Source: Candidatus Poribacteria bacterium
GTDB taxonomy: Bacteria; Poribacteria; WGA-4E; B28-G17
Assembly (NCBI GenBank): GCA_021162805.1
Contig: JAGGXZ010000115.1
Location: 1 to 53,806 of the forward strand
Direction: 5' to 3'
Length of the DNA stretch: 53,806 nucleotides
In this document: in pieces, positions 17,235 through 24,719 of the stretch
Numbering within the stretch: the stretch's first letter is position 1
How the letters are laid out: every line of letters begins with the position of its first letter
The notes under the pieces: model-generated
Seen by the model: the letters and a program-made list of their open reading frames with translations, nothing else
What the model was told of the DNA's origin: nothing
Database searches by the model: none
Program-made: the position numbers and the translations under genes

Positions 17235-17498
17235 TTATGTGCGATATGCTTCTCTACGATGACGGACATGATAAATGGTCACGATTTTCGTTTTGGTATC
17301 CACTTGGTAGATCACTCTGTAATTCCCAACTCGAATCCGATAATCTTGCTCTGAGCCTCGGAGTTTACGGTGTTGTGACGGAAATGGATTATCCACAAGG
17401 GATTCGACAGCCTTGATAATTCGAGGAACATGCTGTGGATCGATGTTCCGCAAGTCTCGTTCTGCCGAGCTCTTCCATCGAATCTCATAAGAGTCCAT
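17235..17498 (-). CDS. RelE/ParE family toxin
   Basis: An 87-residue RelE/ParE-fold protein, the toxin of a type II module. Motifs: YEIRWKSSAERDLRNI at the start, a helical segment with VPRIIKAVESL, PFPSQHRKLRGSEQDYRIRVG and YRVIYQVDTKTKIVTIYHV with C-terminal HRREAY, the set used by RelE-like ribosome-dependent RNases; ParE-like gyrase poisons look similar. It overlaps the antitoxin by 14 bases, ensuring coupled translation. The pair fills a small cassette bounded by attC-like sites, a common cargo that stabilises integron arrays. Confidence 0.88.
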   Translation of the reverse strand: MDSYEIRWKSSAERDLRNIDPQHVPRIIKAVESLVDNPFPSQHRKLRGSEQDYRIRVGNYRVIYQVDTKTKIVTIYHVRHRREAYRT

Positions 17499-17676
17499 CT
17501 TCTTTCAACCGTTTCTTAAGTTCTTCGAAAGGTATTGTAGGCTCATCCCGGCGTTCAGCAATGATCGCAAGATCGTGGAGATCCTCTAAAAGTTCTTCAT
17601 ACTCCTCAACGGGAAGAATTACAGCTGTCTTTTGACCCTTCTCATCTACGATATATTGTTCTTGAAATTTTTTCAT
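17485..17676 (-). CDS. Type II antitoxin, Phd/YefM-like
   Basis: A 63-residue acidic protein upstream of the RelE/ParE toxin. It reads QYIVDEKGQKTAVILPVEEY, the short beta-strand/turn opening common to small Phd/YefM or RelB-like antitoxins, then a helical, charged C-terminus (ERRDEPTIPFEELKKRLKED) likely to wrap the toxin. ATG 17676 is preceded by AAGGAGGATAGGT, a strong ribosome site. The start is 41 bases from the cassette boundary at 17717. Such antitoxins usually autoregulate the module. Confidence 0.82.
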   Translation of the reverse strand: MKKFQEQYIVDEKGQKTAVILPVEEYEELLEDLHDLAIIAERRDEPTIPFEELKKRLKEDGLL

Positions 17677-17710
17677 ACCTATCCTCCTTAAGCTTCTAAC
17701 AACCGATTTC

Positions 17711-17791
17711 GCTTAACGTTTTGCGTGTTTGCGAAGCCCCGCCTTGGCGGGATTTAAGTGAGCAAAGCGAACCACAAACACGCTGTTAGGC
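17711..17791 (-). other. attC-like recombination site B (integron cassette end)
   Basis: Eighty-one bases bounded by GCTTAAC (17711-17717) and GTTAGGC (17785-17791). Perfect nine-base arms GCGTGTTTG (17723-17731) and CAAACACGC (17775-17783) plus a central CCCGCC/GGCGGG hairpin. The boxes are identical to those of site A while the arms differ in sequence, as expected for attC sites, which are conserved in structure only. It lies 20 bases downstream of the acetyltransferase stop, the same distance as in the neighbouring cassette. Confidence 0.78.
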
Positions 17792-17810
17792 GATGCCGCC
17801 GATATTCCCT

Positions 17811-18230
17811 TTAACGAGTCTTCCTCAACTCCTTAAGCACAAGAAAGACTGATGTTCGTCTGAATCCCTTCTTCTCCCAGAAACTAACGCTTTGCTCAGT
17901 TATGGTAGCACTGACGGTTGGCGCATCACGGCGAGAGAGCTCTGCACAAACAGCTTCGACGAGCGCACTACCAATGCCACGGTTCTGGCAGTCTGGATGT
18001 ACTGAAAGAAGATGAATAAGCGCCCGAGAGCCATCATAAACTGCTCTGATGAATCCGCAAGGTTGTTTTTCTACTTCGGCAACTAAGAAAACAGCAGCCT
18101 CGCAGTTTGCTACTCTTCTCATCGCACTCGGCCCATCAATAATGGGATATTTATATTGATCGTTTAATTTAAGGATTTCAACCAGACAATCTATATCAGA
18201 TTCTTTGAATTTCCGTATTTGTATTTCCAT
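17811..18230 (-). CDS. GNAT family N-acetyltransferase
   Basis: A 139-residue single-domain GNAT enzyme transferring an acetyl group from acetyl-CoA to an unknown acceptor. IRKFKESDIDCLVEIL opens the fold; LLSVHPDCQNRGIGSALVEAV is the acetyl-CoA binding motif A (Q/R-x-x-G-x-G/A); FWEKKGFRRTS is the C-terminal motif B. GNAT genes are frequent integron cargo. The coding sequence is AT-richer than the housekeeping genes around it. Its start lies about 40 bases from the boundary box at 18265-18271 and its stop 20 bases from attC site B. Confidence 0.9.
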   Translation of the reverse strand: MEIQIRKFKESDIDCLVEILKLNDQYKYPIIDGPSAMRRVANCEAAVFLVAEVEKQPCGFIRAVYDGSRALIHLLSVHPDCQNRGIGSALVEAVCAELSRRDAPTVSATITEQSVSFWEKKGFRRTSVFLVLKELRKTR

Positions 18231-18264
18231 AAAGCCCCCTTCTGGAGCATGTATCGGCGGTTTC

Positions 18265-18271
18265 GCCTAAC
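18265..18271 (-). other. R-box at the outer edge of the cassette array
   Basis: GCCTAAC on the plus strand (GTTAGGC on the minus strand) in the same extended context, TTCGCCTAAC, as seen at attC site A. No inverted arms flank it, so it resembles an attI-type or residual insertion point that marks where the first cassette begins. Confidence 0.5.
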
Positions 18272-18275
18272 TCTA

Positions 18276-18304
18276 AGTATATCTGATATAGCCGAAATGG
18301 ACAA
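18276..18304 (-). promoter_or_regulatory. Candidate Pc-like promoter of the cassette array
   Basis: On the minus strand TTGTCC and TATACT are separated by exactly 17 bases, ending five bases before the boundary R-box. It points into both cassettes and could play the role of an integron Pc promoter. Confidence 0.5.
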
Positions 18305-18322
18305 GTAGAACAGTATGGAGGC

Positions 18323-18814
18323 TCAATCGAGCCTAATAATCTCCCCCTTCACACCCTCCCTGGTGACCTCAAGGATGCCGTAGGATCTGAAGTGGGCGAA
18401 GATGGTGTCCGTGGGGCTTCCGGGATTAAAGAGGAGTATCCCCTTCCTCTCCTCACACATCGCCTGATGTGAGTGGCCGAAGATGATACATCTGACGCCG
18501 TCATCTTTAAATTGTTCCATCACCCTCTCCGGCAACGTGTGCGGATCGCCCCATCCATGTATGATCCCTATCCTGACGTGCTCGACGTTTAAAACCCTCC
18601 TGTTGGGCAGTTGTCTCCTGACGTCGGGGGAATCCATGTTGCCGTGGACGGCAACGAGCCTGTTTATCCTCTCGATTTCTCTAAGCGCCTCCATCGTCTC
18701 GAAATCCCCCGCGTGTATTATGAAGTCGAGCTTACGGAGCACATCCACCAGATCATCAGGCAGACTCTGTGCTCTCTTTGGGATGTGCGTGTCCGATATC
18801 ACCCCTATCCTCAT
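18323..18814 (-). CDS. YfcE/MJ0936-type metallophosphoesterase
   Basis: A 163-residue cytosolic phosphodiesterase. All calcineurin-like motifs are present: GVISDTHIP (D-x-H), HAGDFET (GD), VHGNMDS (GN), GWGDPH (H) and GHSHQA (GHxH), giving a two-metal active site. Substrate unknown; relatives cleave phosphodiesters in vitro. The start ATG at 18814 lies inside the DUF1844 gene, overlapping its end by 59 bases in another frame, so translation is probably coupled. Confidence 0.92.
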   Translation of the reverse strand: MRIGVISDTHIPKRAQSLPDDLVDVLRKLDFIIHAGDFETMEALREIERINRLVAVHGNMDSPDVRRQLPNRRVLNVEHVRIGIIHGWGDPHTLPERVMEQFKDDGVRCIIFGHSHQAMCEERKGILLFNPGSPTDTIFAHFRSYGILEVTREGVKGEIIRLD

Positions 18815-19106
18815 CTTCCCTCTCCTTTTTCTCCTGCTCGGTAGAAATCCTCACGAAGGTCATCTTCAACGTGAAGAGCACGTTCTCCAAAAACTTCTCC
18901 TCGTCCTCCGTGAGGTTTCCCTTTGTCTTTTCCTTAAGCATATCGAGTGTGTCTATGGTATGCCTCGCCAGGTTCAGGTCGATAACGGGCTTTTTGGTTT
19001 GGGTATCCTCCATCCCGCCCATGTAGGCGAAAGCGGCGTTGGCAAGGGTGGTCACAAATCCGATGAACGTGACCGGCGGTAGCTCAACCTTTTTCCTCTC
19101 ATCCAT
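18756..19106 (-). CDS. DUF1844 domain protein
   Basis: Small cytosolic protein of 116 residues with the DUF1844 signature FIGFVTTLANAAFAYMGG near residue 12, PVIDLNLARHTIDTLDMLKE and KGNLTEDEEKFLENVLFTLK. Function unknown; the family is common near translation and isoprenoid genes in deltaproteobacteria and allied phyla. ATG 19106 is chosen because GGGGGTG is spaced five bases away; GTG 19112 would overlap it. The charged tail (EQEKKEREDEDRGD) extends into the phosphodiesterase overlap. Confidence 0.88.
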   Translation of the reverse strand: MDERKKVELPPVTFIGFVTTLANAAFAYMGGMEDTQTKKPVIDLNLARHTIDTLDMLKEKTKGNLTEDEEKFLENVLFTLKMTFVRISTEQEKKEREDEDRGDIGHAHPKESTESA

Positions 19107-19118
19107 AGCCACACCCCC

Positions 19119-21812
19119 TTATGTCAGTTCCTCGGGGAATCTCCCCGTTTTGTTGACGATCTTCACCTTTCGAATCGTCCTCTCATCCGAGTTCAATATG
19201 ATAAACCTGAGCGTATCCGTATCGATCACCTCGCCGGGCCTCGGCACCCCATCGCGGAGCGAGATCAAATAGCCGGCCACCGTCTCATAGTTCCCCTCGG
19301 GTATCTGGAGGTTAAACCTCATGTTCAGCTCCTCGATCTCCATCCTGCCATCGCATATTATGCTCCGCTCGTCCATGGATATCAGGTGGCTTTGCCCTCC
19401 CCTTTCGCTCTGGATGTTGCCTATGATCTCCTCGATCAGATCCTCTATGGTGACGAGCCCCACCACGCCGCCGTATTCGTCCACCACAAAGGCCATCGGG
19501 TTTCTTCCCTCCTTCGGCGTATTGAGGAGCTTATGCTGAAACTCCCTCAGGAACGTATCAACCCGTTTGAGCTCCGGCACGAAGGTCAGATCCCTTCGGA
19601 TAAACCTGTCGATCGTCCCCTCATCATCCCCGGAGTAGATCACATCCAGAACGTGGACGATCCCCACGATATCATCTATCCTCCTCCTGTAGATCGGATA
19701 TCTGGAATAGGGATATCTGGCGGCCATATCGAGGAAATCGGATATCGACGTGCCCTTTCTCAGGGAGATCATCTCGACCAGGGGCACCATCACCTGGCCG
19801 ACCGTCTTCCTGTGCAGATCCAATACGCTATGGATCATCTGCCTCTGTCTGGGCAGGATCACCCCCTCCTGTTCCCCCATGCTCGTAAGCAGTCTGAGCT
19901 CGCTCCTTCGGGCGTCGCTCTCCTCCTCCCCTTTGACGGCCGAGGCGAGCTTGGAGGAGAGACTCGTGAAGACCTTAACGACGGGATAGAAGGCCAGATG
20001 TGAGCCTCTTATCATCAGATAGGCCCTCATCATGATCGAGTTCGCCTTGGCCCTGAAGATGGATTTGGGGATGATCTCACCGAAGAGCAGGATCAGTGGG
20101 GTCATCACGGCGGTGGTGATCGAGCTTTGCCATGCTATATCGTGCGGCCTTATCGATTTGGCGGCGAGTACCGCCATCTGGGTGGCCGATATACCCATCA
20201 GATTCGTCCCTATGAGCGTCATCGTCAGGATCTCCTCGGGCATGCTGAAAAGGGAGAGAGCCCTAGCGGCTTTGACCTCTCCATCCTCCGCCAAGGCTCT
20301 TAATCTCATCCTATTCGCCGATACGAAGGCCGTCTCCGAACCGGCATAAAACGCCCTGAATCCCACGAGGATCAGAGCTATGATGCTAAAAGGTATCGCC
20401 TGCCACAAAACGGATTGCGGAGTCGATCCGCTCGTCGCCCATGAGCTCGAAGCCAAGAGAAGCAGAGGCACCAGGAGGGATATAATCCCCTTGGTTTTCC
20501 CCCCCTTACCGCCGAGCTTACTCAGGATTACGGTCTCGACCCTCATCCCTTCGATCTTCTCCACTTCGATCCGAAGATCCTCTATCTCTACGACCTCACC
20601 CGCCTTCGGTATCCTTCCCAGGAGGTTGATCACATATCCTCCCATGGTGTCGGCCGCTTCCTCATCCAGTTTGAGACTGAGCGTTCTGTTGATAAGCCTG
20701 ACCGGTGTTCTCCCTGAGACCTCATATCTGTTTCCACCCAGATCCTTTATCATTTCCCTCTGAGGTCTATATTCGTCGTACTCATCGACGATGTCACCCA
20801 CGATTTCCTCTATCACGTCCTCCAAGGTCACAAGGCCTGAGGTTCCGCCGTATTCGTCGACCAGTATGACCATGTGGGTTTTGAACCTGGAGAAGTCCCT
20901 CAGCAGTTCGCTGACCCTTCGGCTTTCAGGCACGAAGTGAGGTCTCCTTATGAGGGTATCGCTCTGGTCGACCAGCAGTTCCTCTCTGACGGTCATAAAG
21001 AACTCCGCCGTCATATCCATCACATCGAATCCACGCCATATGGGCAGGTCTTTGGCGTAGAATATTCCGCAGATATCGTCCAGGCTCTTCCTGTATATGG
21101 GAACTCTGGAGACGCCATGTTCTTTAGCTTTGTTCAATATATCGCCGATCCTCTCCGTGCTCTGGGCGCAGATCATATCGGTGCGAGGGATCATTATCTC
21201 ATGCGCCTCGATATCCCTGAGCTCGAATATCAACTGGATGAGCTCCCTCTCCCTCTCCTCAAACTCCCCTTCCTCCGCACCCGCCGAAAGGAGCGCTTTG
21301 ATCTCATCGGGCGTGACCGTATCGTTAAACTCCATTCCTTTGGGCATGATCAGATCTGTGATCAGCTTCAGGATCCAGTAGGCTGGGAAGAGAAAGATGG
21401 AGATCAGCCAGAGCGGCCTGGCGGTTTTAAGGGCGAATCTCTGGGGATGTTTAAGGGCATACACCTTGGGGGTGATCTCTCCGAAGGTTAGAAGCATCAG
21501 GAGGTTGAAGATCACGGCTGCTGTGACGCCCTTCGTGCTTCCCATGAGCCCTATGAAGAGCGATCCGGTGATGCTGGAGAAGGCTATGTTGACGAGGTTG
21601 TTGCCTATCAGAACGGTCACAAGCAGGCGACGGAGATCCTGATAAAAACGGACCACAGCCCTGCTGGCACCATCCGTCCTTTCCCTCAACCTCTGAACCT
21701 GAAGTTTGGTCAGGGAGAACATCGCCGTCTCAGAGCCGGAGAAGAAGGCGGATAGTCCCAGAAGCAGAGCTAATCCGATCAGGTGAGGTAAGAAAGAGCT
21801 TATGTCCATCAT
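19119..21812 (-). CDS. Double-length CNNM/CorC-type membrane protein (two DUF21-CBS-CorC units fused)
   Basis: An 897-residue protein made of two complete hemolysin-C/CorC units in one frame. Unit 1 (about residues 1-435): DUF21 helices with FFSGSETAMFSLTKLQ and LTFGEITPKVYAL, a CBS pair (IMIPRTDMICAQ, VPIYRKSLDDICGIFY, VDEYGGTSGLVTLEDVIEEI) and a CorC/HlyC C-terminal domain. Unit 2 (about 470-897): FYAGSETAFVSANRMR, LFGEIIPKSIF, VMVPLVEMISL, VDEYGGVVGLVTIEDLIEEI and a second CorC domain. Family members take part in Mg2+/Co2+ efflux or membrane-repair. The junction holds a leader-like hydrophobic stretch and a run of seven G residues (plus-strand 20499-20505). A minus-strand promoter lies upstream. 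Confidence 0.88.
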   Translation of the reverse strand: MMDISSFLPHLIGLALLLGLSAFFSGSETAMFSLTKLQVQRLRERTDGASRAVVRFYQDLRRLLVTVLIGNNLVNIAFSSITGSLFIGLMGSTKGVTAAVIFNLLMLLTFGEITPKVYALKHPQRFALKTARPLWLISIFLFPAYWILKLITDLIMPKGMEFNDTVTPDEIKALLSAGAEEGEFEERERELIQLIFELRDIEAHEIMIPRTDMICAQSTERIGDILNKAKEHGVSRVPIYRKSLDDICGIFYAKDLPIWRGFDVMDMTAEFFMTVREELLVDQSDTLIRRPHFVPESRRVSELLRDFSRFKTHMVILVDEYGGTSGLVTLEDVIEEIVGDIVDEYDEYRPQREMIKDLGGNRYEVSGRTPVRLINRTLSLKLDEEAADTMGGYVINLLGRIPKAGEVVEIEDLRIEVEKIEGMRVETVILSKLGGKGGKTKGIISLLVPLLLLASSSWATSGSTPQSVLWQAIPFSIIALILVGFRAFYAGSETAFVSANRMRLRALAEDGEVKAARALSLFSMPEEILTMTLIGTNLMGISATQMAVLAAKSIRPHDIAWQSSITTAVMTPLILLFGEIIPKSIFRAKANSIMMRAYLMIRGSHLAFYPVVKVFTSLSSKLASAVKGEEESDARRSELRLLTSMGEQEGVILPRQRQMIHSVLDLHRKTVGQVMVPLVEMISLRKGTSISDFLDMAARYPYSRYPIYRRRIDDIVGIVHVLDVIYSGDDEGTIDRFIRRDLTFVPELKRVDTFLREFQHKLLNTPKEGRNPMAFVVDEYGGVVGLVTIEDLIEEIIGNIQSERGGQSHLISMDERSIICDGRMEIEELNMRFNLQIPEGNYETVAGYLISLRDGVPRPGEVIDTDTLRFIILNSDERTIRKVKIVNKTGRFPEELT

Positions 21813-21846
21813 CCTTGGTCGTCAAGAAGGTTCTAAACGCATTGAT

Positions 21847-21875
21847 ATTTTAGCATACCTGAACATGAGGCGCAA
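21847..21875 (-). promoter_or_regulatory. Sigma70-like promoter for the CNNM/CorC gene
   Basis: Minus strand TTGCGC, 17-base spacer ending in TGC (extended -10 like), TAAAAT; 35 bases before the ATG at 21812. Confidence 0.6.
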
Positions 21876-21898
21876 TAACTTTAAACTTCTGAGATCTG

Positions 21899-21927
21899 TT
21901 GACTTGAAGTTGTGATTATCGTATCAT
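21899..21927 (+). promoter_or_regulatory. Sigma70-like promoter for the aminotransferase operon
   Basis: TTGACT (21899-21904), 17-base spacer, TATCAT (21922-21927), about 50 bases before the gene start and back to back with the CNNM promoter. Confidence 0.6.
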
Positions 21928-21978
21928 ATAAGTGCACGTAAAGGATAGGGTTTCCACTAAAACCGGGGTGCTGTGGAG

Positions 21979-23178
21979 ATGCTTATAAAATCGAAGAGGT
22001 TGGACAGGCTTCCGCCTTATATGTTCGGCAAGCTCAAGGAGATGACGCTCGAAAGGCGTCGAAAGGGGATAGACGTCATCGACCTAAGCATGGGCAACCC
22101 CGACAGACCCACCCCTCCCCACATCGTCGAAAAGCTCCGTGAGGTGGCGTTGGACCCGAAGGCGCATAGATATTCCGCCTCACGCGGGATATTCAACCTG
22201 CGTAAAGAGGTATCGAGGTTCTATGAGCGCCGTTTCAACGTGTCGCTTGACCCTGAGACCGAGGTGATATCGGTCATCGGCACCAAGGAGGGGATCTCAC
22301 ACCTGATGCTCGCCCTTCTCGATGAGGGTGACATCGCCCTCGTCCCCAATCCCTCCTTCCCGATCCACATCTACAGCGTCATAATAGCGGGCGGCAGCTT
22401 GATGAAGATCCCCCTCCGGGAGGAGAATCAGTTCGTGCCGGATCTAGCTGAGATAGCGAAGGAGATCGTCCCAAAGCCTAAAGTCCTGATCCTCAGCTTC
22501 CCCCACAATCCCACCGGGGCGGTGGTTGATCTGGGTTTCTTCGAGGAGGTGGTGGATTTCGCCCGCAGGAACGAGATCATAGTGGTTCACGATCTCGCCT
22601 ATGCGGACATCGTCTTCGACGGATATGTGGCCCCCAGCATAATGCAGGTAAAAGGCGCTAAGGAGGTCGCGATCGAGTTCTTCTCGCTCTCCAAGTCCTA
22701 TAACATGGCGGGATGGAGATGCGGCTTCGCGGTGGGAAATAGGGATATAATCGATGCGCTGGCGAAGATAAAGGGATACTACGACTACGGCATATTCACC
22801 CCGATCCAGGTCGCCGCTATAGTGGCGCTGCGCTCAGAGCCCGAGGTGGTCAGACAGACGGCCATGACCTATCAGAGAAGACGTGACGTGCTGGTGGATG
22901 GATTGAACAGGATAGGGTGGAAGGTGAACAGTCCGAAAGCGACGATGTTCGTCTGGGCGCCTATACCCGAACCGTACAGGGAGATGGGTTCACTGGGGTT
23001 CTCCACGATGCTGCTGGAGGAGGCGAACGTCTGCGTCTCCCCTGGGGCTGGCTTCGGGTCAAACGGAGAGGGATACGTCAGGATAGCCCTCGTTGAGAAC
23101 GAACATCGGATCCGTCAGGCCATAAGACAGATTAAGAGGGTGCTCAGGTTGGATGAGGTCAACACGGGTAAGATATGA
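21979..23178 (+). CDS. PLP-dependent class I/II aminotransferase (AlaC/LL-DAP aminotransferase-like)
   Basis: A 399-residue fold-type I aminotransferase. ATG 21979 is favoured over GTG 21973 because GGGGTG then sits eight bases away. Visible: DLSMGNPDRPTPPHIV, FPHNPTGAVVD (NPTG signature), VVHDLAYADIVFDGY (PLP Asp/Tyr), SLSKSYNMAGWRCGF with the Schiff-base Lys at about residue 238, and VRIALVEN with the substrate-carboxylate Arg. Glutamate-pyruvate transamination (alanine synthesis) or LL-diaminopimelate formation are the two likely reactions; the window does not decide. It overlaps murJ by four bases, which fits a cell-wall link. Confidence 0.9.
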   Translation: MLIKSKRLDRLPPYMFGKLKEMTLERRRKGIDVIDLSMGNPDRPTPPHIVEKLREVALDPKAHRYSASRGIFNLRKEVSRFYERRFNVSLDPETEVISVIGTKEGISHLMLALLDEGDIALVPNPSFPIHIYSVIIAGGSLMKIPLREENQFVPDLAEIAKEIVPKPKVLILSFPHNPTGAVVDLGFFEEVVDFARRNEIIVVHDLAYADIVFDGYVAPSIMQVKGAKEVAIEFFSLSKSYNMAGWRCGFAVGNRDIIDALAKIKGYYDYGIFTPIQVAAIVALRSEPEVVRQTAMTYQRRRDVLVDGLNRIGWKVNSPKATMFVWAPIPEPYREMGSLGFSTMLLEEANVCVSPGAGFGSNGEGYVRIALVENEHRIRQAIRQIKRVLRLDEVNTGKI

Positions 23179-24719
23179 CCAAACGCCCCTCATCTTTCAT
23201 CCGATCCGCGGGAGTTTTCGGCTCCATCACCATGGTCAGCCGCCTCTTCGGGCTGACCAGAGATCTGGTCATAGCCTACTTCTTCGGGGCGGGTCTTCTG
23301 ACGGATGCCTTCTTCGTCGCCTTCGGAATACCTAACCTGCTGCGACGTCTCTTCGGTGAGGGGGCCCTCAATGCCGCCACCGTCCCCGTAATCTCCGGAT
23401 ACATCGAGAGGGGCGAGCGGAAAGAGGGATGGAGGCTGGTAACGGATCTATTCAATCTCCTTCTCCTTTTGCTCCTTGCCCTGAGCCTGATCGGCATAGC
23501 CCTTGCCCCGTATCTGATCAGGCTTATGGCCTGGGGGTTTTCGCGAAATCCCGGTCAGATCTCCATCGCCGCCCACCTTCTAAGGGTGATGTTTCCCTAT
23601 GCCATCTTCATATGTCTTGCAGCGCTGGAGATGGGCGCATTAAACTCCTTCAACCATTTCGCCACCCCGGCCGCCGCCCCGATCATGTTGAACATATGTA
23701 TGATCTCGTTCACCCTTCTCCCTTCGCTCCTCCTCGATATCCCCGAACGTGAGAGGATAAATTGGCTGGCATATGGAGTTTTGGTCGGGGGAATGCTGCA
23801 GATGGGAATACAGATCCCGCCGATGCGTCGTCGAGGGTGGAGATACGGTTTGAGCTTTAGGCTCACCCCCGACGTCAGACAGGTTCTGCGGCTGATGGCC
23901 CCGGCCGCCGTCGGGCAGACGGTGGTTCAGATAAACCTGATGATCGACAGATTGCTCGCCACTTTTCTACCAAAGGGGAGCCTCACATATCTGTACTACG
24001 CCAACAGGCTCGTACAACTCCCGCTCGGCGTGTTCGGCATAGCCATATCGACGGCGGTCCTGCCATATCTATCGAGGCAGACCGCTAGAGGGGATCTGGA
24101 GGGGATGAAGGGGACGCTGATGAGGGCGTTGAGGCTGGCGTATTTCATCTCCTTTCCGGCGATGGTGGGGATGATCGTGCTGAGGGAATCCATCATAGCC
24201 CTGTTATTCGAGCACGGCCTCTTCAACAGGGCGGATACGGCGGGGACAGCCTGGGCCTTGCTCTTTTACTCGTTGGGCCTCTTCTCCTATAGCGGCGCCA
24301 AAATAGTCTCTCAGGCCTTCTATTCGCTCAAGGACACCAAAACGCCGGTCATCGTGGGGGCGGTCGCCATGATCTGTAACGCCGCCCTCAACCTGATCCT
24401 GATGCGAACCTTCCTTAAACACGGAGGGCTGGCGCTCGCCACGGCGATCTCATCCACGATCAACATGGCGCTGCTGATGTGGATCCTGAGGAGGAGGATC
24501 GGCAGGTTGGGCTCCGTCGATCTGATCCGATCGGCTCTCAGGATCACCGCCGCCGGATCGACGATGGGATTGATCTGCTGGACGGTGATGAGGTATTTGG
24601 AGCGGACAGGCCCGGTCCTCATAGTGACCGTGAGCGTGCCGGTGGGGATAGCGGTCTACCTTGTGCTATGCTATCTGTTGAGATCAGGCGAGCTGGAGGA
24701 GGTGTTGAAGGCGATATGA
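23175..24719 (+). CDS. murJ: Lipid II flippase MurJ
   Basis: Polytopic inner-membrane protein (514 residues, about 14 helices) of the MviN/MurJ family, which flips undecaprenyl-linked peptidoglycan precursor to the periplasm. The N-terminal signature is clear: TMVSRLFGLTRDLVIAYFFG, then LLTDAFFVAFGIPNLLRRLF and GEGALNAATVPV. NRLVQLPLGVFGIAISTAVL and FYSLKDTKTPVIVG are further family hallmarks. ATG overlaps the aminotransferase stop (ATGA), and its own stop overlaps the next flippase gene. Confidence 0.95.
   Translation: MTKRPSSFIRSAGVFGSITMVSRLFGLTRDLVIAYFFGAGLLTDAFFVAFGIPNLLRRLFGEGALNAATVPVISGYIERGERKEGWRLVTDLFNLLLLLLLALSLIGIALAPYLIRLMAWGFSRNPGQISIAAHLLRVMFPYAIFICLAALEMGALNSFNHFATPAAAPIMLNICMISFTLLPSLLLDIPERERINWLAYGVLVGGMLQMGIQIPPMRRRGWRYGLSFRLTPDVRQVLRLMAPAAVGQTVVQINLMIDRLLATFLPKGSLTYLYYANRLVQLPLGVFGIAISTAVLPYLSRQTARGDLEGMKGTLMRALRLAYFISFPAMVGMIVLRESIIALLFEHGLFNRADTAGTAWALLFYSLGLFSYSGAKIVSQAFYSLKDTKTPVIVGAVAMICNAALNLILMRTFLKHGGLALATAISSTINMALLMWILRRRIGRLGSVDLIRSALRITAAGSTMGLICWTVMRYLERTGPVLIVTVSVPVGIAVYLVLCYLLRSGELEEVLKAI

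Noticed and set aside
17235-17676. Chromosomal toxin-antitoxin pair of ordinary context
   Set aside because: The matching attC-like boxes and spacing on both sides make the cassette reading stronger.
24479-24715. Extended N-terminus of the flippase
   Set aside because: It lies within murJ in another frame; the ATG at 24716 starts a normal flippase and overlaps the murJ stop.
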